Part shown: positions 1 through 6,074 of the stretch, piece after piece
Layout of the letters: each line of letters starts with the position of its first letter
How positions within the stretch are numbered: the first letter of the stretch is position 1
Assembly: GCA_005883295.1 (NCBI GenBank)
Contig: VAWV01000021.1
Span: 1 to 12,576, forward strand
Source: Actinomycetota bacterium
Lineage (GTDB): Bacteria > Actinomycetota > Thermoleophilia > Solirubrobacterales > Thermoleophilaceae
DNA length: 12,576 bases
Direction: 5' to 3'
Made by a program: the position numbers and the translations under genes
The notes under the pieces: model-generated
The model's database searches: none
Told to the model about the DNA's origin: nothing
The model's input: only the letters and a program-made list of their open reading frames with translations

Positions 1-1655
1 TCGAGGCGCTGCGTGGTGGAGGGCTGGAGCGCGGCGCTCGCGTGCGCGGCGCCGCTCGGGAACGCCGGCTGGTCGGGCTTCAGGCCGTTCTCCGGGTCGT
101 ACGGGTACGCGGCCGGCGAGGCCTTGCCGCCGATCAGCGTCTTGGTCAGCGCGACGAGCGACTGCTTGAGCAGGTCCGAGCTCGCATAGCCGTAGAGCGT
201 GGATCCGCCCTCGTAGTGCTGGCGCTCGTACTCCTGGGGCGTCGTGAAGTACTGCAGGTACTCGTTCGCGAGGCCCGACAGCACGACCGCCCTCACGCCT
301 GCGGACCGGGACGCGCCGAGCACGGCCCTCCGCACGCGGCGGCCCATCTCCACCGTCATCTCGCCCGGGATCGTGGCGATCACGCGGTCGGCCAGCCGGA
401 GCGCCGCCAGCGGCACCGCCTTCGGCACCGCGGTGTCGGCGATGACCGGAATCTTGTCGCCCTGCGGTCCCACCGAGGCCGGCGCCATCCGGCCCTCGAA
501 CGGGACGTGCGTCTGGTCGTACAGGGGCCCGCGACCCTCCTCCGACCCGGTCAGGAGCGGCAGCCCGATAACGGCGCTGTTGTCGACCCGCCCAGCGTCC
601 GTGCTCTGGCCGCAGAAGCAGACCCGCGTCCAGCGCAGGTCGAGCTGCGGCCGCCTGGTCATGTGCCGCCCGGCGAGCCGCCACGCCAGCATCATCTTCC
701 GCGCCTCCGCGCGCCCCACGTAGTCCGAGGCGGCCGGTCCCGACCGCGTCAGCCCGGCCGACTGGTCGCCCTCGTCGGTGTTGCCGTAGGCGTTCACCAC
801 GTCCTGGCTCCGGGGCACGTGGGCGGCGCGGCGGATCGCGCTCTCCACCGCGTGGGTGGCCGCCCCGTGGTGGTCCTCGTTGTAGTAGTGGAAGGTGTAC
901 TTGTTGACGGTGCCGTGGTCGGCGAACGTCGACCAGATCCCGATCGGCAGGTGGCGGCCATGGCGCCCGAGCTTGTCGACCCGCAGCACGTTCACCTCGG
1001 GGTCGATCGTGTCGGGATAACCCTTCGGGTCCTGGGACACCTTGCCCTGACCGGGCTGCTCCTTGATCCCGAAGTCCGCCAGGTGGGCCTCCAGGCTGCG
1101 GTTCTGCGTGATCCCCAGCAGCCTGTCGCGGCCCCAGCCGAGCGTAGCGGGCCCAAGGTCGGCGTCGGCGCGCCGGATGGCGAGCGCCAGCCGCTTGACC
1201 ATGAACGTGTAGAGCTGCGGGTCCGCCGCCGTGTTGAACTCCGTCGGCGTCCCCGCGGTCATGAAGACTGTGTTGTACGCGCCGAAGTTGTAGTACTGGC
1301 TCGGTGCCGCGTGGGTGTGCGACGCGGAGTCGATCACGTTCCTCTCGGAGTAGCCGAGCTTGCGGTCGATCCGGGCCGCGTCGGCCATCATCCCCCCGGG
1401 GATCCCGTTGAGGTCCTCGGAGACGAGCGCGACCTTGCGCCTGCCGCGCTGGAGCACGATCACGCGCGCCCACAGCCGGGTGTGCTGGCCGGTGACCTTC
1501 GCGTCCGAGCGGACCCAGCCCATCATGTAGTAGCCGGTGGGCGGGGTGATGTCGGCGCGCCCCGCGCCCGCCCGAAGCGGAGGCGCGGCCGCGTGCGCAG
1601 CGGCCCCCGTGCAGAGCAGCACGGCGCAGGCCAGCGGCACCACCCGGCGGAACAT
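1..1655 (-). CDS. Neutral/alkaline ceramidase, secreted (3' end outside window)
   Basis: The visible 551 residues match neutral (non-lysosomal) ceramidase, a zinc amidase that splits ceramide into sphingosine and fatty acid. The protein starts with a signal peptide (MFRR, then a hydrophobic core, with likely cleavage after AHA near residue 22), so it is exported. Family landmarks appear in order: a zinc-site HTH motif (113-115, in SHTHAAP), a second His in FADHGT (247), the nucleophile region GDQS (Ser299), the Glu motif PGEMTVEMGRR (430-440), and ANEYLQY followed by TTPQEY and YEGGSTLYG (463-489). The usual family text after the nucleophile is Pro-Asn, but here it is Ala-Gly. Family members are roughly 650-700 residues, so only the C-terminal beta domain is cut off. 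The ATG at 1655 lies 10 bp after the DUF3891 stop, which fits an operon with DUF3891 and the sigma gene. No good Shine-Dalgarno is visible. VLLC is not a proper lipobox, so a soluble secreted enzyme is more likely than a lipoprotein. Confidence 0.92.
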   Translation of the reverse strand, partial: MFRRVVPLACAVLLCTGAAAHAAAPPLRAGAGRADITPPTGYYMMGWVRSDAKVTGQHTRLWARVIVLQRGRRKVALVSEDLNGIPGGMMADAARIDRKLGYSERNVIDSASHTHAAPSQYYNFGAYNTVFMTAGTPTEFNTAADPQLYTFMVKRLALAIRRADADLGPATLGWGRDRLLGITQNRSLEAHLADFGIKEQPGQGKVSQDPKGYPDTIDPEVNVLRVDKLGRHGRHLPIGIWSTFADHGTVNKYTFHYYNEDHHGAATHAVESAIRRAAHVPRSQDVVNAYGNTDEGDQSAGLTRSGPAASDYVGRAEARKMMLAWRLAGRHMTRRPQLDLRWTRVCFCGQSTDAGRVDNSAVIGLPLLTGSEEGRGPLYDQTHVPFEGRMAPASVGPQGDKIPVIADTAVPKAVPLAALRLADRVIATIPGEMTVEMGRRVRRAVLGASRSAGVRAVVLSGLANEYLQYFTTPQEYERQHYEGGSTLYGYASSDLLKQSLVALTKTLIGGKASPAAYPYDPENGLKPDQPAFPSGAAHASAALQPSTTQRL

Positions 1656-1665
1656 CCCGAGCAGG

Positions 1666-2439
1666 TTAGGTAGTCGACGCGTCCTCGGCGCCGGGTCGCA
1701 GCTCGAACTCCACCTCGGTCCAGGGCGCGTCCGCGAGCGCGGCGCGCATCCTCTCCTCGCTCTCGAAACGACCCTCCAGCCGCCGACCCTCGGTTCGCAC
1801 CTGCACGGTCGAGTCTGAAAATGGCCATGGCGCGACGCTCACGGTGCGATCGCCCGCCGGCTCGAGCTCGACGTCCACCTCGCCGTCCGCGGTAGGGACC
1901 GCGCGCAGCGTGTGCGGCGCCCAGTCGAGGCAGAGCGCGAGCGAGAACGCGTCCCAGGTCCAGATCAAGCGCTGGTTGCGATCCACGAGCGACGCGTCGT
2001 CGAGGCTGCCCCGGAGCCGGCCCTGCACCTCGCGCTGGCGGTCGAGGTAGCTGCGCACGAGCGCAGACTCGCGCTCGTCGAGCTTCGACAGATCGCGCAT
2101 CCCGTACAGCGCGGTGCCGTGCATCGACACGAGCAGCGCGGCATAGCGGCTCTGCGGCAGCGCGAGCTCCCAGGCGCGGTTCCAGAGCTGCACGTGGGTC
2201 TCGAGCGGCATCTCCACGAACGAGTAGGGGAGGCCGGTGTCATGGTTGAGCTCTGGCGCCGCGTCCCACTCGGCCATCCCGATGTCGTGCTGCTCCGCGG
2301 CCAGGCAGACCTCCTCCCACGGCTCCACCGCGCCGAAACGCTGGTTTCCCCAGGCCCGCGCCAGCTGACCGGAGATCCAGGCGTGCGCGGGCTGCCCGAT
2401 CGCGACGACGGCCTCGTCGCCCTCGCGGCGCAGGACCAT
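1666..2439 (-). CDS. DUF3891 family protein
   Basis: This 257-residue protein resembles the DUF3891 family, whose function is not established. The most recognisable part is AAEQHDIGMAEWD (47-59), preceded by QPAHAWISGQLA (16-27) and followed by SMHGTALYGMRD (105-116) and IWTWDAFSLALC (159-170). The helical N-terminal two thirds carry conserved-looking His19, His51-Asp52, His107 and Asp163. This spacing is reminiscent of HD-type metal phosphohydrolases, but that reading is my inference. The last 80 residues look beta-rich and acidic. There is no signal peptide or membrane segment, so it is probably cytoplasmic. The ATG is 7 bp after the sigma-factor stop and the stop is 10 bp before the ceramidase start, so it is probably co-transcribed and translationally coupled. 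The family assignment is fairly sure; the role is unknown. Confidence 0.8.
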   Translation of the reverse strand: MVLRREGDEAVVAIGQPAHAWISGQLARAWGNQRFGAVEPWEEVCLAAEQHDIGMAEWDAAPELNHDTGLPYSFVEMPLETHVQLWNRAWELALPQSRYAALLVSMHGTALYGMRDLSKLDERESALVRSYLDRQREVQGRLRGSLDDASLVDRNQRLIWTWDAFSLALCLDWAPHTLRAVPTADGEVDVELEPAGDRTVSVAPWPFSDSTVQVRTEGRRLEGRFESEERMRAALADAPWTEVEFELRPGAEDASTT

Positions 2440-2446
2440 CCGCGCG

Positions 2447-3250
2447 CTAGGCGGCTTCGGCGACCGTCCGCAGCCGCGCGAGCGACCGGCGGATGATGCG
2501 CGACACGTGCATCTGCGAGATGCCCAGCCGAGTCGCGATCTCCGACTGGGTGAGGTCCTCCTCGAATCGCAGCCGCAGGATCAGCCTGTCGCGGGGCGGC
2601 ATCGCGTTCATCGCCGGGGCGATCGCGGCCGCGTACTCGACCATCTCGTAGCCCCGGTCCTCGGCCCCGACGGTCTCCGCGTAACTCCCGCCGTTCCCGC
2701 TCCCGTCCTCGCTGTTCCGCGGGGTCTCGAGCGAGACCGCGTCGTAGGCGCCGGCCGCCTCGATGGCCTCTACCACGTCCTCCACCGAGCACCCCAGCAC
2801 CGCGGCGATCTCGGCGGTGGTGGGCGAGCGTCCGAGGTCCTTGGCGAGCGTGGTCATCGCGCGGTTGATCTGGACGATGCGGTCCTGGATCGGTCGCGGC
2901 ACGTGCACCGCCCATCCGGTATCGCGGAAGTAGCGCTTGAGCTCGCCCACGATGGTCGGGACGGCGAAGGTCGAGAACGCGAATCCGCGCGCCGGGTCAT
3001 ACCGGTCGATGGCCTTGAGGAGGCCGACGCTGGCCACCTGGAAGAGGTCGTCGAGCGGCTCGTTCCCGCGCGCGTAGCGGCGGGCGAGCTGCCGCGCCAG
3101 CGGGAGGAAGCGCTCGATCACGTCCTCGCGAACCGACTCGTCGCCCACGCGGTAGCGGGCCAGCAGCTCCGCGTCGGCGCGTGCCCGGCCCGGGGCTGGC
3201 TCCAGGAAGCGCCGGCCGGCCTCGGGCGCTTGGGTGTCTGTTGGGGCCAT
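2447..3250 (-). CDS. SigB/SigF/SigG-family RNA polymerase sigma factor
   Basis: This 267-residue protein is an alternative sigma factor of group 3 (general stress or sporulation type), which directs RNA polymerase to its own promoter class. Region 2 spans about 40-112, with the core-binding stretch DDLFQVASVGLLKAIDRYDP (67-86) and the -10-reading stretch FSTFAVPTIVGELKRYFRD (92-110). Region 3 covers about 118-170 (RPIQDRIVQINRA, then GRSPTTAEIAAVLG). A Gly/Ser-rich linker at about 178-190 follows. Region 4 ends in the helix-turn-helix TQSEIATRLGISQMHVSRII (234-253), which reads the -35 element. Length is normal for the SigF type. The ATG at 3250 is preceded by only a weak purine stretch (GAAGAA). 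It heads an apparent operon with DUF3891 and ceramidase. No RsbW-type anti-sigma or RsbV-type antagonist is encoded in the window, although such factors usually control this class. Which subgroup (B, F or G) it belongs to cannot be settled by eye. Confidence 0.93.
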   Translation of the reverse strand: MAPTDTQAPEAGRRFLEPAPGRARADAELLARYRVGDESVREDVIERFLPLARQLARRYARGNEPLDDLFQVASVGLLKAIDRYDPARGFAFSTFAVPTIVGELKRYFRDTGWAVHVPRPIQDRIVQINRAMTTLAKDLGRSPTTAEIAAVLGCSVEDVVEAIEAAGAYDAVSLETPRNSEDGSGNGGSYAETVGAEDRGYEMVEYAAAIAPAMNAMPPRDRLILRLRFEEDLTQSEIATRLGISQMHVSRIIRRSLARLRTVAEAA

Positions 3251-3427
3251 TTCTTCGAAGCGGCAACAGAGACCGCGCGCTCCGCGCGGCTCTCCATCGG
3301 CGAGTCCGATTGTGCGAATCCAGCGGGCGGCCAGGCCCGCCGCCTACATTCATACATCAGGCCCCCGCCGGGCGCCAGTCGCCGGGTAAGGCGCCGGACC
3401 CCAATGGGGGAGCCGTGGGGACCCGAA
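3251..3427 (-). promoter_or_regulatory. Leader/promoter region of the sigma operon
   Basis: This 177-bp gap between the transporter stop and the sigma start is the only sizeable non-coding space in the left block, so the sigma-operon promoter probably lies here. On the minus strand the one AT-richer patch gives a weak -10-like TATGAA at 3354-3349 without a convincing -35. A 6-bp inverted repeat (GCGGGC/GCCCGC, six-base spacer) lies at 3323-3340. I find no GGGTA element on the coding strand, so autoregulation through a SigF-type promoter is not visible. Confidence 0.3.
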
Positions 3428-4495
3428 TCAGGCCCCCTCCGGCACCTCCTCGCCGACCGGGCCCATCCCGGGTGCGCGTCGGTCCGCGGTGTGGAGCTGC
3501 CACCAGTCGCGCGCGAAGATCTGCACCGCGCCGGCCACCGGAATCGCAACAAGCGCGCCCAGCACGCCCAGCAGGCTGGCGCCGATCAGCACCGCGACGA
3601 TCACCAGCAGCGGATGCAGCTGCACGGTCCGCCGGTACACGACCGGCTGGATCACGTTGTTCTCGATCTGCTGGTAGACGATCAGGTAGACGACCCAGAC
3701 GATCGCGTCGCCGGGGAAGTTGTGGATGGCCGCGACGATCCCGATCAGGATGCCGGCGATGGTGGCGCCGACGAGCGGGATCAGGTCGAAGAAGGCCATG
3801 ACCACCCCGAGCGGCACCGCGAAGGGCACGCCAAGGAGGGCCAGCACGGCCCAGGTCCCGACCCCGGCGATCAGCGAGATCAGCAGGTTCCCGACCACGT
3901 AGCCGCCCACCGAGCGGTAGATGTCGTCGGCGATCCGCCGTGCGCGCGGCCCGCGGACGGGCCCGAGCTCCGCGAACACCCACGCGAAGATGCGTTTCCC
4001 GTCGAGCAGCATGAAGAACGCCATGACCAGCACCGTGATCAGCTGGACGAGCGCGGAGAAGACGCCAACGGTCACGCTCCGCAGCGCACCCACCGCGTCG
4101 CCGACCTTTGAGGGAAGCTTGGCGGCGCCGGTCTTGAGCTTCTGGACGATGTGGTACTTGCGGTCGTAGTCGCGGATCGTCTTGTTCTTCTGCAGGTCGT
4201 CCACGTAGTGGGGCACGTTCTTGATGAACCTGTTCGTCTGGCTGACGATCGGCGGGACGATCAGCAGCCCGACCCCGAAGACCGCGAGCAGCATCGTTAG
4301 ATAGGTCGCGAGGATTGCGAGCCATCGCTTCAGCCCAAGCCGCTCGAAGCGATCCACGGCCCGCCCGAGCGCCACCGCGATGAACAGCGCGATGAAGACG
4401 AGCACGACGACGGTGCGGATGCGGTAGAGCAGGTACAGCGCCGCCGCCACCACGGCTGCGACAAGCACCACCTTGGCGACCTGCCGGGCGCTCAC
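3428..4495 (-). CDS. AI-2E family transporter (putative membrane permease)
   Basis: This 355-residue integral membrane protein belongs to the AI-2E/PerM/TqsA-like family. Named members export autoinducer-2, but others carry out unrelated transport, such as Na+/H+ exchange, so the substrate here is unknown. Hydrophobic segments lie at about 8-26, 28-46, 58-83, 142-166, 198-222, 228-258, 263-276 and 294-325. A soluble loop at 85-140 separates the third and fourth, which is the family layout. Family-typical stretches are FFMLLDGKRIF (160-170), FFDLIPLVGATIAGILIG (235-252) and the C-terminal QIENNVIQPVVY (276-287) with HPLLVIVAVLIGASLLG. The start is GTG at 4495, 21 bp after the flavin-reductase stop. 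The tail is short and charged. The two genes are probably co-transcribed from the divergent region near 5040. Confidence 0.9.
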   Translation of the reverse strand: MSARQVAKVVLVAAVVAAALYLLYRIRTVVVLVFIALFIAVALGRAVDRFERLGLKRWLAILATYLTMLLAVFGVGLLIVPPIVSQTNRFIKNVPHYVDDLQKNKTIRDYDRKYHIVQKLKTGAAKLPSKVGDAVGALRSVTVGVFSALVQLITVLVMAFFMLLDGKRIFAWVFAELGPVRGPRARRIADDIYRSVGGYVVGNLLISLIAGVGTWAVLALLGVPFAVPLGVVMAFFDLIPLVGATIAGILIGIVAAIHNFPGDAIVWVVYLIVYQQIENNVIQPVVYRRTVQLHPLLVIVAVLIGASLLGVLGALVAIPVAGAVQIFARDWWQLHTADRRAPGMGPVGEEVPEGA

Positions 4496-4516
4496 ACGGG
4501 GCAGGCTAACTGCGGC

Positions 4517-5008
4517 TCAGGACGCCGGTTCGAGGCGCCAGTCCATGCGCCGTTCGAAGTACACGAGCGGCTCGCCGCCGTCGCGCCTGCCACCGATGAG
4601 GTCGCCGATCAGGACCGAGTGGTCGTACAGCTCGAACAGCGCTTCGCGGCGGCAGCGCAGGTAGACGATCGTGTCCGCGAGCTCCGGCACGTCGGCATCC
4701 CAGCTCCAGTCGACGCCATCGAACTTGTCCTCGACGAGTGACGAGAAGACGTGGGCCAGGCGCTCCTGGTCCGCGCGCAGGATGTGCACGCCGAAGTGCT
4801 CGGATTCGGCGAGCGCGTGGTAGCAGCGCGAGGTGTGGCCGATCGAGGTGAGCACGCTCGGGGGCGTCGCGCTGAACGCGGAGACGGAGGTGGCCAGGAG
4901 GCCGCAGGGGCTGGCGTCGTTGCGGCGCGTGGTGAGCACCGCGACACCGGAGCACAGCCCGGCCATGGTGTCGCGGAAGAGCTCGGAGACGGTGGCGGGA
5001 CTGCTCAT
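4517..5008 (-). CDS. Flavin reductase-like domain protein
   Basis: This 163-residue protein matches the short flavin-reductase domain family: FMN-binding split-barrel proteins that reduce flavin with NAD(P)H, often to feed a two-component monooxygenase. The flavin-binding pattern is visible as SGVAVLTTRR (20-29), then CGLLATSVSAFSATPPSVL (35-53), and HFGVHIL further on. It has the usual length and no signal peptide. No partner monooxygenase is encoded in the window, so its job is unclear; some family members are haem- or F420-related or of unknown use. The ATG at 5008 is the first good start after the divergent promoter region. An out-of-frame ATG lies 8 bases upstream. The transporter gene follows 21 bp after its stop. 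Confidence 0.85.
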   Translation of the reverse strand: MSSPATVSELFRDTMAGLCSGVAVLTTRRNDASPCGLLATSVSAFSATPPSVLTSIGHTSRCYHALAESEHFGVHILRADQERLAHVFSSLVEDKFDGVDWSWDADVPELADTIVYLRCRREALFELYDHSVLIGDLIGGRRDGGEPLVYFERRMDWRLEPAS

Positions 5009-5043
5009 GCGCGCATCGGCCTGAAGTGCATCAGTTCCGGCCT

Positions 5044-5073
5044 GCCCGCGCCACGCGGGCGGACGCGTCCGCC
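5044..5073. promoter_or_regulatory. Two abutting inverted repeats in a divergent promoter region
   Basis: Between the divergent flavin-reductase and membrane-protein genes lie GCCCGCG-cca-CGCGGGC (5044-5060) and the perfect 16-bp palindrome GGCGGACGCGTCCGCC (5058-5073). They share three bases. The palindrome centre is about 57 bp from the minus-strand ATG and 30 bp from the plus-strand GTG, a position where a dimeric regulator could control both. GC-rich DNA produces such repeats by chance, so operator function is only a suggestion. Confidence 0.35.
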
Positions 5074-5081
5074 TGGCTATC

Positions 5082-5087
5082 TAGCTT
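5082..5087 (+). promoter_or_regulatory. Possible -10 (TAGCTT) for a leaderless transcript
   Basis: TAGCTT fits the actinobacterial TANNNT -10 pattern and ends 8 nt before the GTG start at 5096. That is the spacing expected when transcription begins at or next to the start codon. There is no Shine-Dalgarno before that GTG, which agrees with a leaderless message. No -35 is recognisable. Confidence 0.3.
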
Positions 5088-5095
5088 GGGCGGCA

Positions 5096-5632
5096 GTGGC
5101 CGCCGCTGCGCAGGAGCTGCCCGACGGGCTGGAACGGGACCGCCACCTGGAGCAAGCGACCCATCCGGTACGAGTGTGGGGCCGGCGGACGCTCCTGCTC
5201 GCGACCCTCGCGCTCCCCGTCCTCGCCCTGTTCAACGTCTTCGGGCAGCGCGCGATCACAACGAGGGCGGCCTCGCCGAAGGCGACGCTCTCCGTGCACG
5301 CCCCGTCGCGCCTACGCGGCGGACTGCTCTACCAGACCCGCTTCACGATCACCGCGCACAGGCAGATCAAGAGCCTCTCCCTGGTGCTATCGCCCGGTTG
5401 GTTCGACGGGCTGACCGTGAACGCGGCCGAGCCGCAGCCGTCGCAGGAGGCGAGCAAGAACGGCAGCGTGAGCCTCAACTACGGCGCGGTCGACGCGGGG
5501 AAGCGGCTGATCGCCTTCATCTACTGGCGGGCGAACCCCACCACCGTCGCCGACCGCGACGTGACCGCCGACATCTACGACGGCAAGACCCACCTGGCCC
5601 ACGTGCACCGCAACCTCACCGTGCTCCCCTGA
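5096..5632 (+). CDS. Conserved single-pass membrane protein paired with DUF421
   Basis: This 178-residue protein has a short charged N-terminus (1-30), one transmembrane helix at about 31-49 (LLLATLALPVLALFNVFG) and an extracytoplasmic beta-rich domain from about 60 to the end. The domain contains HAPSRLRGGLLYQTRFTI (68-85), LSPGWFDGLTVN (98-109) and a C-terminal VHRNLTVLP. I know this type of protein from actinobacterial genomes, where it sits directly upstream of DUF421 genes; it has no established function. Its stop is 4 bp before the DUF421 ATG, so the two are co-transcribed and may form a complex. The reading frame stays open well upstream, but the longer version would overlap the divergent flavin-reductase gene, so I chose the GTG at 5096. 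An alternative GTG lies further in at about 5168-5173. Confidence 0.75.
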   Translation: MAAAAQELPDGLERDRHLEQATHPVRVWGRRTLLLATLALPVLALFNVFGQRAITTRAASPKATLSVHAPSRLRGGLLYQTRFTITAHRQIKSLSLVLSPGWFDGLTVNAAEPQPSQEASKNGSVSLNYGAVDAGKRLIAFIYWRANPTTVADRDVTADIYDGKTHLAHVHRNLTVLP

Positions 5633-5636
5633 CGCC

Positions 5637-6068
5637 ATGGACATAGTCATCAGAGCGGCCGTCGCGTTCCTGTTCATCCTGCTGGTCACGCGCGCGATCG
5701 GGCGGCGCGAGCTGTCGGGGCTCGAGCCGTTCGACCTGATCATGCTGGTGGTGCTCGGGGACCTCATCCAGCAGGGGGTCACGCAGAGCGACTACTCGAT
5801 CACCGGTGCGCTCGTGGTTGTCGCCACCATGGGGGCGCTCACCGTCGGAATGGCCTGGATCAGCTACCGCTTCCGGCGCGTGCGGCCGGTGCTCGAGGGC
5901 GACCCGCGCCTGACCCTTCACGAGCTCGAGGCCGAGGCCCGCCTCCAGCAGGTGGCGTCGCTGGACGAGATCCGCTGGGCCGTGCTCGAGACCAACGGCC
6001 GGATCAGCATCATTCCCAGGGAGAACGGGGGCGGGGGCGGCGAGGCCACCGAGACGCAGGCGGCGTAG
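5637..6068 (+). CDS. DUF421 (YetF-like) membrane protein, apparently shortened
   Basis: This 143-residue protein belongs to the DUF421/YetF family of small membrane proteins. YetF relatives are known in stress and spore contexts, but the molecular role is unclear. Two to three membrane segments (about 4-19, 33-48 and 57-76) surround the family motif RAIGRRELSGLEPFDLIMLVVLGD, which spans residues 19-42. The cytoplasmic part has LEGDP (86-90), RLTLHELEAEARLQQ (91-105) and WAVLETNGRISIIPR (114-128). In relatives I know, about 17-18 residues (a strand with a Asp-Gly turn followed by an Arg/Glu-rich stretch) sit between EGxP and RLT. Here the two are directly joined, pointing to an in-frame deletion. 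The tail is Gly-rich and disordered. The gene is the second of a two-gene operon and ends 6 bp from a converging gene. Confidence 0.88.
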   Translation: MDIVIRAAVAFLFILLVTRAIGRRELSGLEPFDLIMLVVLGDLIQQGVTQSDYSITGALVVVATMGALTVGMAWISYRFRRVRPVLEGDPRLTLHELEAEARLQQVASLDEIRWAVLETNGRISIIPRENGGGGGEATETQAA

Positions 6069-6074
6069 CCGGCG

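Noticed and set aside
1605..1655. Lipoprotein signal on the ceramidase
   Set aside because: VLLC lacks the small residue required before the Cys, whereas an ordinary signal-peptidase site (AHA) follows the hydrophobic core.
42..1673. Plus-strand open frame of 543 codons
   Set aside because: It is antisense to the ceramidase, whose motifs are unmistakable. The plus-strand product is Arg/Val/Pro-rich low-complexity text typical of antisense frames in GC-rich DNA.
3381..3390. GGGTAA at about 3384-3389 as a SigF-type promoter
   Set aside because: It points to the right, antisense to the transporter, and has no GTTT-like box at the proper distance.
2507..4111. Plus-strand open frame of 534 codons
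   Set aside because: It runs across two opposite-strand genes (sigma factor and transporter) and their intergenic gap. Its composition is His/Asp/Arg-rich without domains.
4751..5095. Longer N-terminus of the membrane protein paired with DUF421
   Set aside because: The frame is open from 4751, but this part is antisense to the flavin-reductase gene and would put a Gly/Arg-rich stretch before the membrane helix.
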